This document shows, piece by piece, positions 24,301 to 35,455 of a stretch of DNA of 64,000 nt. Position 1 is the first letter of the stretch; the number at the start of each line of letters is the position of its first letter. The stretch is from Deinandra increscens subsp. villosa (lineage: Eukaryota; Streptophyta; Magnoliopsida; Asterales; Asteraceae): contig JBCNJP010000025.1 of assembly GCA_039602395.1 (NCBI GenBank), forward strand, positions 57,538,002-57,602,001. The letters are read 5' to 3'. The notes beneath the pieces are model-generated. The model saw nothing but the letters and a program-made list of their open reading frames with translations. It had not been told where the DNA came from and did not search any database. The position numbers and the translations under genes were made by a program.

Positions 24301-27300
24301 AAATCGGGTAGGGGTGTGGCCGGTAAGACGAGGCTGATAGTCAATGGAGGCATAACAGCTGTCCTTATAACAAAATAGACTTCCCCACCTTTAGCGGCGG
24401 TGACCCACGGGGCTGGATCCTAAAGGCAGAGAAGTATTTTCAATATTACTCCATTCCAGATGAGGAAAAAATCGATGTGGCTGCTCTACACTTGGAAGGG
24501 GACGCTCTTGATCTCTACTCGTGGCTTTCATCTGATCAGCCTATGAGTTTTTGGGAGGAGATGGTTTATGCCTTCCAAAGGAATTTCGGACCAGCAGAAT
24601 ACCAAAATCCTGACGAGTATTTATGCAACATCAAACAAACCGGTACGGTGCACGAGTATCGCAAGGAGTTCGCCAAGCGGTCCGCCCAAGTCTCCAACTG
24701 GCCCGATCACTGTCTTTTGGGAGTGTTTTTAAATGGCTTGAAAGAAGAATTAAAGGCGGATGTGAGGATTCATAAGCCCCGTTCAGTCTACAATGCTATG
24801 AGTCTTGCTTTGGAGTTCGAGTCCAAGATCAGCTACAAACAGCCCCTAAAAATCCCAGCCGCAGCGGCCCAGTCCAAATCAGAACCCAGTTCTTCAACTT
24901 TCACTCCTGTTGCTGCTACTGGAACATCACAGAAAGCACCAGAGATTCGCCTTTCTGAATCAGAAAAGCAGGGACGATTTTTGCGGGGAGAATGCTTCCG
25001 TTGTGGAGACAAATATGGTCCCGGTCACCGCTGTAAACCAGGAGCATTTAAACTACTTGAAGCTGCTGAAGCAAGAGTTGTTAACCTTGAGGTTCAACAA
25101 GAAGACATCGCTGAAATCAGTCTTCATGCACTGTTCGGAGAGCCACACACAACAACAATGAAGTTTTACGGCTCAATCAACAACATAAAAGTGTTAGTGC
25201 TGATTGACAGCGGATCGACCCACAATTTTATCTCGGATAATCTGATCCGCGAGATGAAGTTGCTGACTGAGTTCGTGACTGGTGTGCAAATAGGGAATGG
25301 GGACATCATCCGATGCAATTGTGTATGCCGCGACATCTCAATTGAACTTAGTGATATCAGAATCACCCAAGATTTCTATCCATTCGCCTTAGGGGGTGTT
25401 GACGTTGTTTTAGGGATCCAATGGTTATCCACCCTGAATACGATACAAGCGAATTGGAAAGATATGTTCCTATTTTTTTGATTGCAGGTAAAACACATAA
25501 GCTCCAAGGTTCTGCAGCTGGTACTCGCACATTACCTACATTTCAGCAGCTCTCAGCAGTCCGCTGGCCCACCGATTCCATTATATCTGCAGCTCACAAC
25601 ACAGCAGCTCCATTTCACACTAGTGCAGCACCTACCGCAGCTCACAACAGCTCATCTGCAAAGGTATTGGAAGCTAACCGGTTGCAGTGTTGGGTTTTCG
25701 ATGGCGGATCACAAGAACTACACCAATCAGCTTTAGCTCGACTTGTGGACAAGTCTTTTCCCCGGGCTGGAAGTAGTGATACGGGCCCAAATAATCTATG
25801 TGGGTCAGAACTGACCCAGTGGAAATCAGATGGCGCAAGAGGGGCCAAGAATGGGTCAAAGGGAAGTGGCTAAGTGGGTACCAGGTGGTTCTCGGTTTAG
25901 TGGGGGAACAACTATCCACTACTTAGGCAGTTTATCTAGAATTAATTAAATAGGATACTCTCTTTTATTGTTTTTCAGTCTGGTTTTTATCTAAAGTTCG
26001 TACTACTTTGTATTTGGAGATTGCCAATCTCAAATTTGGCCTTGTTTTCTTTGAGATAATCATTCGATTATCATCTGCTAATTCTAGCTCAGTTGTTTAA
26101 TTCCATTGGGTTCTATCAATGACACTCCCCATGTCACTTGGGGTTATTAGAATTTAACAGTGACGTTTTTTATGACTTTGTGCATGTGTTGATACTGGTT
26201 TGACTTATTTATCAAAATTATATTTAGTGACGATGTAAAAGAATATTTCATGATAAATATACATTAGTTCTCTTATGAGTATGCATGAATGATTGTGTGC
26301 CTATAACTTTTTCCATGAATTTGCAAGATCTTACCTCTAGTTGTAATGGTTAAGTTCAAGTTGTTTTAAATATTTTGAATGATAAACACTTCGTTTTCCC
26401 TTCTTTTTCTATTTATTTCATGGACCTGTGAAAAAGTAATTTGTTGCAGTGTTTGCACGAAGTGGGAAAGAATCAGAATACTACCCTCTTAGATTTATAT
26501 GACGAGGCGTTGGATCCTAAGCTCTACAACTTGAGGAGTTCTGATAATTTAGAGTTGAAACCAGATTCTCAGAGGCCTTCATTGAACCATTATATGCATG
26601 GACAATCATTTAAAAGGCAAAAGGGTGGGTTAATTGACTACATGATTCGCCAGATAAGGTAAGTAAGAAACATATTTTTATGGTTTCTTGTTTGTTCTTA
26701 ATCATACATGTTTTAACAATAACCTGTCATGATAGATAACTTTTATATACACTTTGGGTCGACTTTCGAGTTTTGACCCATTTGACCTTTTTCTTCTTTG
26801 TCTAATATTTTTATTTGACACACTAAAAATAAAACATAACCAGGTCAACCTACTCATAAGTATGTGATACGAACCCGTTCAAGGTGTACTCCAGGAGATA
26901 CAAATGACAAACGGATCAACATAGATGTAGCAGTGGACAGCTCCTCCTAGTATACGAAGCAACCCTCAATCCTTTGAGTCGGGACTAATGCTAGTAGTGG
27001 GAAAGTGTGGTCGTTATTAGCAGTTTTATTTTTAGCAGTAAGACTAAAAGATTTTGATTCTTGTTTACCTCCCTAATATAGATTGTAATTGGAGTGTTGC
27101 CCACTTGCTCCTCTTGAATTGGGTCGATTAGTGAATCACTTTTCTAGTTCTTTTCAAATTCCAGTGTCTATCATTTGGTTCCATTGCCGGAAAACTCGAG
27201 GCAATGATGTTACATACCCGGAACACCCCTTTCTGAAGGTAGAGCTACCAACCCTGACCCTCATCCTGCACGACTAGCCGTCATTCTTGCTCGTTTAGAG

Positions 27301-30300
27301 TCTATGGAATCCTTAAATACAGACATCACAACCCTCAAAGCCCATGCGTTTTCCCGAGATAAATCAAGCGACGGTTCCGGCCAATAGTTTCGGACGACAT
27401 AACTATCGCCATTGACCTTAAAACAAGAATGACTTCTCTATGTTTAGTGGATGGGATCCACTAAAAGGTGTACCCTAGGTGATGCAAACGGGTCGAGCCA
27501 GATGTAGTGATGGACCAGCTCTAGCTGGTATTCGGGTCAATCCTCAATCCTTTGAATAGGGACTAATGCTAGTAGGGGAAAGTGGGGTTGTTATCAGCAG
27601 TTTGTTTTCTAGCAGTACTTAGACTACATATGTAGCATATGTTTTTCATTCTTGTTTTCCCTAGCAAAATCACATTGTAATTGGAGTTTCCCCTTGTCGA
27701 ATCGGACCGATTAGTGAATCACTTTTCCAGTTAAAAAGGGCGCACCGATGCTTGACTTAGCTCTTTCTTTGCACATGGTTTGGAGGGGGGCGGATCGCTT
27801 CGCGAAGCCTGACCCCACACTTTTGTGCAAGATTCTGACAGCTTGAATCACTTTTCCAGTTCTTCCCAAAGTCCGGTGTCTATCAGTATGGGTCAGAAAA
27901 TCAAAATTGCCACTTGCAATTTGAAGCTTACTGGTTTGTCTGAATTATGGTTTGACAATTTTGACTTTCTTCAACCTTTTCTGCTCATAGTTTTAGCTTG
28001 CTGTAGGGAGTGTCACATCGATTATGTATCACTGAGGGGGTGTTTCGATGTGTGTTTAAAAAGTGATTATGTGATCTTGGATGCTAAGAATCAGATTTTG
28101 AGTTGTAATGGGCTATAGAAGATAGTGTTTGGATGTGCATCTGTTTGAAGTTGTAATAATTAGAAAATTGTATGTTTTAGTGTTTGATGAATTTGGTTAT
28201 TTAAGAAATTAAAAGATGAGATAGCCAAAAAAGGGCTTTTTTGCCCAAAAGAAATAGAGATCAGAAGCTGAATTTGTGCATCCAAACATTAAAAACTCTC
28301 GGTCGGATAATCAGTTCAAAAACGCATATCCATCCTTAAATCCTCTTTGCAATCGGAAATGTTGTGTTGTTATAATATTATTATTTTTAACATATATGAA
28401 ATTCATTTTAGTACTCTCATGTTTATCACTCAGGGATCTGCCACCAACTGCTTTGTTTAAGTTGCTTGAACAATGGGATAAACAAACTAATGGTGTCGCC
28501 AAGGTATGACCAGCTTACCACTTTATTTGAGTGTGTTGATGTACCCTCCTGTTGACCAGTTGACTTTCGTATTGATTCTAGATTCATGAGAAGGTAAAGG
28601 AGCTTCAGTTGCAAGCAAAATCTAATGATGATAATTTGAAAGAACCTCCAAGTAGATCTAGGTAATGCGAATTAAACTTATTTACTTATGAGGCGAGTCA
28701 ATCAGGGTTTAATTTTATCTCATGTGGGTCAAATAAAAGAATACCTAAAAGGAAAACACGTTAAATGGGTCAAAAGTTGCCAAACTAGTTTATGCATATT
28801 GATATAACCTCATAAACACGTATGGATAAAAAGACAAGTTATTCCTGTAATATTATAGTTTATGTAATCATGTTAATTTATTTTTTATTAAACAAAAACA
28901 TTATTAACGGACCCAAAAAAGTGTTTGTTGGTCAACCCATCCTGTACCGAAAAGTTACGTGTTCTGACCCAAACTTTGTTTGGCCCGTTACCCAGTTTAC
29001 ATGACCAAACCTGCTCATGTTCCTGCCTGTAGTTATTGTATTCAATTTGAAAGGACCCGTCAAAATTTTCATGTAGCATTACAAACAACAACCATTAAAG
29101 CTCTGTCATTATTTACTTTATGATATTAAAATTAACTTTATTCATATGACAGGAAACAAACAATCCGAAGTAATGGGAATTTGGATAGAGGTACCAAAGC
29201 AATAAACGAGAAAGCTGCTGCACTGATTACTTCCATGGCAAGGTAACTACATCATACATCTTTTAAAACACGCATTTAGAATTTTGATATAAATTACTGA
29301 TTTCTTACTACAACAATCTATTCAAACGAGGCACGGGGTTCAATATATATGCTATTTGCTCTTTAGTTCTGTCAAATGAAAATTAGGAGGCTTATTTCTT
29401 CATTATTTCTTAAAATGAAAAACCAGCTTTATCAACGAAGAGTTAAATGTCAAATATATTTTGTGCTCTAGTTTTCTCCATGTGATAATTTGTCTATGAA
29501 GCGCAGAGACCATTTGCAGCCCATTGAGTGCATTGCTTTCCATGAAATTGTTTGCTACAAAAACGTCGAAAAACTGCAAGCTGTAAGTCATGAAATCGCA
29601 GAAAATAATTTTTTTCTTTAGCGTGTGTGTAATATCTAGTATTTCTGAATTATTATAGTATTCAGCTAAAAGATTTCATTAAATAAGTTTAGTAATGTTC
29701 TCAAATAGCAATATGCTCATTGACTAGTTCCTTTTTAAAATTTTCTGATGTGCTAGTTTGATTTGATAGGTTTATTTCTATGGTTTTTACAAATAAACAA
29801 CTAAATCTACCACCTGTTTTAATTGTTTGGTAGGCATTATTAGGAGATCCCAGAAAACGGATCCAACTTGATCTATTGGAGTGCAACAACTTCCTGAAGT
29901 GTAGTTGCTGCACCAAAAGTCTCAATGTTCCAATATCATCAATGCCTGATACGACACTAATGTAAGAGTTATTTTTTTCTTTTTTCTTTTTTTTCTTTTT
30001 TTTTTGTCATTCTACATTTAACTGAAAATCACATTTAAATAACAATCATATTTTCAGCTACACTTCTGATTCGCGTAGTAATGAATGGGTGAACTGGGTC
30101 GTATCATATCGCAAAAGGGTCAAACGGCCCAACATTAGAAATATTAACTGAAAAGGGGAATAAGTCAAATTGTCAAAAATATTAAAAGTTGACGAAAGTC
30201 TATTTTAAAGCCTGCAACTTTCAAAATTGCTTTTACATAATGATTTAGGTTATTATTAATATTGTCTTTAATCATGATTAACTCGATGTTTATTCATATA

Positions 30301-31611
30301 TATATGTTTTTTTAAATGAACAAAAATATGTTTACAGGTCCACCCGGCCTAGCAGGTTTGACTAGCTTCCTTATTACCTAATAAAAGTTGATTTAGTTTT
30401 TAGAGTAATTTATAATAAATCAGCATGTGGGTTTTCTCCAGTTATCTTCCCTAAATTTTTCTCATTACATTAACCATGTCAATTTTGAAAATTTGTTGCG
30501 CTATTGGTTTTTCTGCGTTTTAACAGCCCAATTGTTAAATCTTTGTCAATGACCATCGTATCCTTTTCAAACTCACGCTTTTAGTCACTAAAGGTTGAAA
30601 ATTGTATGATCCCTAGAGGAAAAGTAAATTTTTCTCTTAATTTTATTTATATACATTTAATAACTTGGAGTCATTTAATTTTGTCCTTTAGGTTTACACG
30701 TTTTGCAAGTTTTGTCCTTTACCTTCACTAATAACACTGGATGTTTTTTAAGTTGCACAAACCTTACACCGAGTGTCCTTTATACTGTAAAAACATTACA
30801 CTGAGTGTCCTTTGGCCTAACGAACAAAATTTGGCGACGGGACACTGAGTGAAACTTTGTGCAACATAAATGATATTGAGTTATTAGTGAAGGTAAATGA
30901 CAGAACTTGCAAACATACAAACCTAAATGACAAAATTTGTAATTTACTCTTTTATTAATTTTATTTGCAGGTATACCCTAGCTCAGGAGCATGGTAGTCT
31001 TATCAATGTTCATGATTGGTATCAATCTTTCAGAGCAATCATTTGTCAAAAAACTGTTAAAGACAAACACAAGTCAAAGATTTCACCATCTCCTAAAAAA
31101 AGAAAGACAACTGCGGAACCTCAAAATATAACAGAAGCCTCTGTTCAGTATCCTCATTTTATTAGCATGCATTTTATAACTAGTTTGGGCCCTAAATTGG
31201 ACTGTCCAGAACTGAAGTTAGCACCGTGGACATTGGACATTATAATACCATGTCAGTGTCGGTCCAGTGCTGGTTTAGAATTCGTTCGGTCCCAAGTTGG
31301 ACTGGGACCGACTGTTGGCCAGGGATGCAAGCCCAATCATCACACCTATGTGGAGTCATTTTTGTAAAATAAATGGAAAAAATCTGGTTTTGGACCAGTT
31401 TGGAATCGAACCTAACCATATAGGTACAAATTATCCTGGTCCAAGGACCGAATTTCAGTTGAGTTGGATCTGATTTTGTAAAATCTTTAACCTCATATTG
31501 TATAGAGCCCGATTTTGTAGGGCAGTATCAGAGCTCCAAATCACAGGACTAGTTCGGATGCCTAGCAAGAGACGACAAGATTATGTGCAGAGGGTGGCCT
31601 TTGGACTATAA
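16290..31611 (+). CDS. ORC3: Origin recognition complex subunit 3 (17 exons, 717 aa)
   Basis: Joined exons: 16290-16340, 16698-16901, 17018-17192, 18891-19060, 19143-19273, 20968-21241, 22401-22469, 23063-23118, 23473-23560, 26450-26658, 28434-28503, 28582-28661, 29153-29242, 29507-29582, 29834-29961, 30971-31147 and 31506-31611. All introns are GT-AG and all phases agree. The 2,154-nt frame has no stop before 31609. The start is MAAGEASLPHISDTDLK. Diagnostic stretches are IEFVDDLQTFADLGVHLHSH, a Walker-B-like VVVIIEDMD in exon 5, NVEKLQALLGDPRKRIQ, INVHDWYQSF and the end MPSKRRQDYVQRVAFGL. Length is close to Arabidopsis ORC3 (about 734 aa). ORC3 pairs with ORC2 in the nuclear ORC that loads MCM helicase at origins. 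Exon 9 and exon 17 acceptors were chosen by frame and homology. Confidence 0.95.
17575..18059 (+). other. Unidentified insert-like block in ORC3 intron 3
   Basis: This block is also present in the ORC3 duplicate at about 34200-34791. There it is longer by roughly 100 bp around a QLYFDAARRS-coding phrase. Short frames (such as GDSVCGDHP and INYFVGFPLVHGDFSYG) are broken and I do not recognise them. It may be a decayed gene fragment or retroelement part. Confidence 0.35.
18060..18364 (-). repeat. Solo-LTR-like block in ORC3 intron 3
   Basis: The 305-bp block has TG/CA ends (TGCGGATC to TCCAACA). On the minus strand it reads like an LTR, with a TATA-like AGTATAAATAAAGG and repeated GTCGGC(C/T)AA words. 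An identical-length copy is at 34792-35096 in the ORC3 duplicate. No target duplication is visible, so the boundaries are less certain. Confidence 0.5.
18661..18710 (-). repeat. LTR remnant shared with the gypsy element at 35409
   Basis: TGTTAGAATTCACAGATAAC and the next 30 bp match the LTR end at 35409-35455. Homology between ORC3 intron 3 and the duplicate stops exactly here. The rest of the element is absent from the ORC3 copy. Confidence 0.7.
19390..20417. mobile_element. Inverted-repeat (MITE or MULE-like) element in ORC3 intron 5
   Basis: The left end CAGTGTTGTAAAAGACGG is matched, inverted, by the right end near 20395-20417 (CTACAACATTG preceded by CCGTCTAGCGC). Both flanks continue with AATCGG/CCGATTAATC words in opposite orientation. 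The interior also contains a SINE and direct repeats of TTAACCCCTCTATCTTT at about 19690 and 20220. There is no transposase ORF. Confidence 0.55.
19850..20203 (+). mobile_element. tRNA-derived SINE with (GAT)n tail
   Basis: The 3' half reads GGGTAGAGGTAAAGCTGTCT, CTCAGACCCTACCTTAGC and GGTGGGATTTACTCAGTATG. This wording is typical of the common eudicot TS/Au-type SINE 3' ends. It finishes in a run of GAT/TGA trinucleotides at 20171-20203. The 5' limit and the A/B boxes are degenerate, so the start is approximate. Confidence 0.65.
21269..21411. mobile_element. Small MITE carrying a (TTA)n microsatellite in ORC3 intron 6
   Basis: The left end GGTCGCAATTTGACCCGTTT is inverted at the right end (AAACGGGTCGAAAGTTGCC). 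The centre is a run of ATT/TTA repeats from about 21312 to 21377. Related half-ends (GGGTCAAAAGTTGCC, GGTGGTGACTTTGAC) recur elsewhere in ORC3 introns. Confidence 0.6.
23785..26123 (+). mobile_element. Complete non-autonomous Ty3/gypsy element (gag-protease only) in ORC3 intron 9
   Basis: The 5' LTR is 23790-24132 and the 3' LTR is 25777-26118. Both start TGATACG and end TTCTATCA. Perfect 5-bp target duplications ATGAC lie at 23785-23789 and 26119-26123. A primer-binding-site-like TTGGTTCCGTTGCC follows the 5' LTR. The 1.64-kb interior encodes gag, a zinc knuckle and an aspartic protease, then jumps to what looks like the extreme C terminus of pol before the 3' LTR. Reverse transcriptase, RNase H and integrase are missing. 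The element sits in the sense direction of ORC3, far from the splice sites. Confidence 0.93.
24180..25481 (+). pseudogene. gypsy gag-protease polyprotein fragment
   Basis: The main open frame (to the stop at 25479-25481) includes FPTFSGGDPRGWILKAEKYF and YSWLSSDQPMSF. It then has a zinc knuckle CFRCGDKYGPGHRC and a retropepsin with VLIDSGSTHNFIS and DVVLGIQWLSTL. The N-terminal part (MTAQLAAIVAKLETMDAMRD) is in another frame, and a TAA lies near 24324, so the 5' end is broken. Products would be capsid/nucleocapsid and protease. The next expected domain, reverse transcriptase, is absent. Confidence 0.85.
26860..27890 (+). mobile_element. Short deleted Ty3/gypsy element (TRIM-like) in ORC3 intron 10
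   Basis: The 5' LTR is 26865-27173 (TGATACGAACCC to GTGTCTATCA). A TTTGGTTCCATTGCC primer-binding site follows it. The 3' LTR ends at 27885, with its first ~15 bp degenerate (start about 27455). Perfect 5-bp target duplications GTATG are at 26860-26864 and 27886-27890. The ~280-bp interior keeps only a start-of-gag remnant (LESMESLNTDITTLKAH). It is related to the intron 9 element but more deleted. Confidence 0.9.
27714..27860 (-). mobile_element. Short insertion flanked by an 18-bp duplication inside the 3' LTR
   Basis: TGAATCACTTTTCCAGTT occurs on both sides (27714-27731 and 27844-27861) of a ~112-bp GC-rich insert containing GGATCGCTTCGCGAAGCC. The 5' LTR has only one copy of the 18-mer, so this is a later insertion. 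A long target duplication and a terminal homopolymer (AAAAA on the plus strand) suggest LINE-type retroposition, for example a SINE. Confidence 0.5.
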
Positions 31612-32011
31612 CCATAATCGTCTTTTTGGAAGTATAATTTCTTATTGTTATAAAGCTATGATAGTTTTTAACTAATTTCATTTTATACGAGCAGAGCTTG
31701 GTTTGGCATGTAATCTAAGCTGAAAGTTTAGCATGTATTTAACTTAAAGTTAGCTTGTGACTTGAAAAATTGGCTCGTTTTTTGACAATTGATGGCTCTG
31801 TATACTTATTTTTATTTAGATCCCAAATAATAAGTTAATAAGACCAAGTGTAACCTAGAGGCTGCACAATGCGCGGATGATGGCGTGGCCTCTAGTGTTG
31901 TCAAGCAACACCGGTAAATAAAGTTGAAGTAATTACCTACAAATATAAATTGGAGAACAATTAGTATAACAGAATGAGAAATCCGATGAATTAAAAAAAA
32001 CGCACAACCTT

Positions 32012-32286
32012 TTAGCCGCCGACGTTACATTTTATTCATGCCGGACAAACCAACAAAACCCTAACGTTCTGACGGTACATTTTCTTCCCGCCGGAACCAA
32101 GAATAGGGTTGTCAATAAAGATTTCATAAACAAAAAATATAAATGACTGTTAGCCGCCGATGTTACATTTCATTCACGCCGGACAAACCAACAAAAGCCT
32201 TAAATTCCGGCGGTACATTTTCTTTCCGCCGGAACCAAGAATAGGGTTGTCAACAAAGATTACATAAACAAAAAGTATAAATGACT
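32012..32286. repeat. 138-bp tandem duplication (two copies)
   Basis: TTAGCCGCCGACGTTACATT at 32012 recurs at 32150, and the two ~138-bp copies are about 90% identical. Each contains the internal words GCCGGACAAACCAAC and GCCGGAACCAAGAATAGG. Confidence 0.88.
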
Positions 32287-32631
32287 TACACAATTTTAGG
32301 AGATGGCGGGTGAGGGGATGAACAAATGAGGCCTTGATGAGTTTATATACTATCTTAAAAATGTGATCAATTAACTGTAATGGAGTTGCAATAACTCCAA
32401 AGATCATGTTTATTACTTATTATTTAAAAAGGAGTTGCAAGAACTCCAAAAGCTTATTATTATTATCATGATATTTATGATGATTTAAGAGTTGCAAGAA
32501 GTTGAAAGAGTTAGTGTTAATTATATTCATTTGTTGTTATTTTTCATTAACATTAACGATTACATGTTTAAAATTATAAATGCATTTATGATTTAACATT
32601 TATGAAGGGGCAAAATAGTGTCTTTGCTCAA

Positions 32632-32636
<5 letters not shown>

Positions 32637-32680
<44 letters not shown>

Positions 32681-32685
32681 GATTA
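32637..32685. repeat. (TA)n microsatellite
   Basis: An uninterrupted TA dinucleotide run of about 49 bp lies just upstream of the ORC3 duplicate. Confidence 0.95.
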
Positions 32686-32758
32686 ATTATTTGCAGCCAA
32701 CCTTATTTATATAAAAATAAGTTCAGGTGGCAATTTGGTAAATAAGCACACAAGTTGG

Positions 32759-35455
32759 TTATTGTATATATGTAGAATTTCGTTGGTGGTTGAAAAAAAA
32801 AAGAATTATGTGGATGTTTACGGTCTAGGGTTAGACAATTCGCGACGCCATCCCCCTTCCTTCCCGGCTGACTGAGTTTCCCGCCAAAAATTCAAAGGTA
32901 AAGCCGAAGGCGGCAGAACCCTAGCAGCAGCAGCAACTCCATGGCAGCTGGCGAAGCGTCTCTTCCTCATATCTCCGATACTGTTCCTCTTTTATGTTAA
33001 CTTCTTCACCATCTCCAAGTTAAATCTCAAGCTCCTCCGGCACTCAAATTTAAAGCAATTTCTTATATCCTCATATCTAGTTCAACTTGAATATACAATT
33101 TCACCATCAGTGAGTAGTGAATCTATTGTATCGGTATATAATTGATCGAAATTCACATTTCCACTAGGAAGCAACACCTGTGTCTGAAATCATATTTCGC
33201 ACACAAGGCTTTAATTAATTCAGGGGGCTGTTGGCAGTTACCATTCACGGTGTGGAAACCATATAATAAATAGCATCAGGTTGAAACTTAATTGAATCTG
33301 ATGTTGATTTTTTTTCTTCACTTCACAGCCATTTTTTGTGCTCCACAAAGCGTTAACCAGTCAACAACATGTTAGAAAATCAGGTGGAAGGGGTAGTAGA
33401 AAAGTGAAGACTAATTTGTAATCTTCATTGGCTGCTAGTGATGAATCTCAACTTTTGGATGATCAGTTGCACGAGAACTCAAAAATGAAAATTTTTGACA
33501 ATGCCTGGGTGAAAATCGAATCAACCATTAAGGTTAAACTCTCTCTCTCTGTTGTATCATGTATGCTCTTTCTGAATTTGTGAAGCATGATGTTGAACTC
33601 TTTCTCATTTTGTTGTCCGTCTATTGATGTAATTATTTTGTATTGCAGGATGTTTTGCATAACATTCATACTGATGTATTCAATGAGATAACTAGTTGGG
33701 TACAAAAATCATTTGGTGCAATTTGTTTCGGTGGCAAGCTTGATACCAACAGAGCCAGTTGTTCATACCGAGTTGTAACTGATGTGGCATTGAAACAAAT
33801 TTCCACTGCTCTTGTGGTCATGGGTAAGTTCCGGCTAAATTCAAGCAATTTGAGTTATTAGTTTGCTAGGAAATCCGACATACATTAATGAATACATAAA
33901 CTAAACATGTAAGTTTTAAATTTTACATTAGGGATGATGTATGTTGAGTTCACCAAAGTATTCAACTTTTTTAATTAATGACGCATTCACATATATATTC
34001 TAATTACTATACGTAGCCTAAGTATGTATCTGGTTTCATTCATATATATTTTTCTCATAAACTTGTTGGGTGAAGAAAATGATTTAAAAAGCTTTTGAAA
34101 GACAAAATTGTATTTGATTTGGTGTCAATATTCTATAAGTTAAATCTCTATCCTATCATAACATTAAAAAGATTCATGTCATTTTTTTTCTGGATTATAA
34201 TTATTGAAGGGGATAGCGTATGTGGAGACCATCCACGTATCCACATTTTTCCCATTAAGGCGATAAATTACTTTGTTGGTTTCCCTTTGGTGCATGGGGA
34301 TTTTAGTTATGGGATCCAGTATGTGAGGGACAGGGAGATAGGTATTATTGTAAACTCGTTTTCAAAGAAAAGGGACTCGCAACAATGGATGTACGCCGAT
34401 CAATTATATTTTGATGCGGCAAGGAGATCGTAGTCGGTGGATGGACTGCAAGGTTATACTGGGGTAGGTGGTGGTGGCTTAACATAGATTGCTTTTGCTC
34501 GATTTTATCATGTGTAGGAAGCTGGTTGAGGGCAAGTGTAGAAGCCTACCTAGGATTAGATGGGACATCTGAAGGGTGAAAGTGTTGCATTGTTTAGGTA
34601 TAAGGTCATGTTGGGAGGGGCATCTGGAAGTTGCGGTGATGCAAACTTCTCAGATTTCTTGCTTCTTGCTTTATGTATTGCTCTATTAGCCTGTTATGGT
34701 TGATCTTATTATCTTGCCCGCTTCAAAAATTTCAGCCTTGCTTCCTATCTTGATTGGAGCCTTTCGGCTTCTATTCTTGCCTATTTCTAGTTGCGGATCT
34801 ACCAATTGATGGTTTCAGTTTGATAATCAGAGGAAGAAAACCTTTTTCAAAACACTTTCTATTAGATAAGCAAGATACAAATTGGAAACAATAAAACCTA
34901 ACCTCTAGACATTTATTTATACTAAGAAAATTTAACTCCCAAGCCTTAAGATATCTGATCTATCCCTTGGCCGACATACCCTTTTGGCCGACTTATTCCT
35001 CGGCTGATTTTCCTTAGCCGACTTAAACTAAGCAAAAACGAAACAAAACAAATTAAACCCTTAACTAATAAACTGTACAGAATTAGTCCTCCAACAGGGG
35101 CTCTGTTTACTTTAATGTTTAGTGTATATCGCTTTCATGTGTTCAGTGTATATCGCTTCCATGCTTATGTTTCTTCTATGCATGTCTTGTATGGTTTGCT
35201 TGTACCTAGTGTATGCTGCAGGCTTTAGGTAATTATATGATAATATAAGGATATTTTTGGAGCCGAGAGCATCTTTGGGAGTAGCCTCTTTACCTGTTAG
35301 GGTAAAGATAAGGTATGCCCTAATCCCACCCTCCCTTAACCCGACCTTTGAGTGGGATTTGCTAGGTATGTTTGTTTGTTTCATTTGTTTGTTTCATTTG
35401 TTTGTTTCTGTTGGAATTCACAGATAACCAAAGAAGTTGAATGGTTGACTGATAG
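32759..35455 (+). pseudogene. Segmental duplicate of ORC3 promoter, exons 1-3 and part of intron 3
   Basis: The segment copies 16104-18710 at high identity. Exon copies are at about 32941-32981 (exon 1), 33329-33532 (exon 2) and 33649-33823 (exon 3). A deletion removes the end of exon 1 and its donor site (CTGATCTCAAGGTATT is lost). In exon 2, a TCA-to-TAA change at 33419-33421 is a nonsense mutation. The promoter with its E2F site remains, so a non-coding transcript is possible. In intron 3 this copy keeps sequence that the functional gene lacks. Exons 4-17 are absent. Confidence 0.93.
34792..35096 (-). repeat. Solo-LTR-like block (duplicate copy)
   Basis: It has the same 305-bp length and ends as 18060-18364, with a few substitutions, so it was present before the segmental duplication. 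Confidence 0.55.

Larger units (their letters stand above)
31612..32758. other. ORC3 downstream region with tandem duplication and (TA)n tract
   Basis: The first part probably holds the ORC3 3' UTR and terminator, which I cannot place precisely. 32012-32286 is a clear tandem duplication (see separate entry). 32637-32685 is a (TA)n microsatellite. No coding sequence is recognisable. Confidence 0.5.

Noticed and set aside
30971..31367. ORC3 ending at the stop near 31367 by reading through exon 16
   Set aside because: The read-through tail has no similarity to ORC3, whereas splicing 31147 to 31506 restores the conserved C terminus ending VQRVAFGL.
32941..33823. Second functional ORC3 gene
   Set aside because: Exon 1 donor is deleted, exon 2 has a nonsense codon, and exons 4-17 are absent before a retrotransposon takes over.
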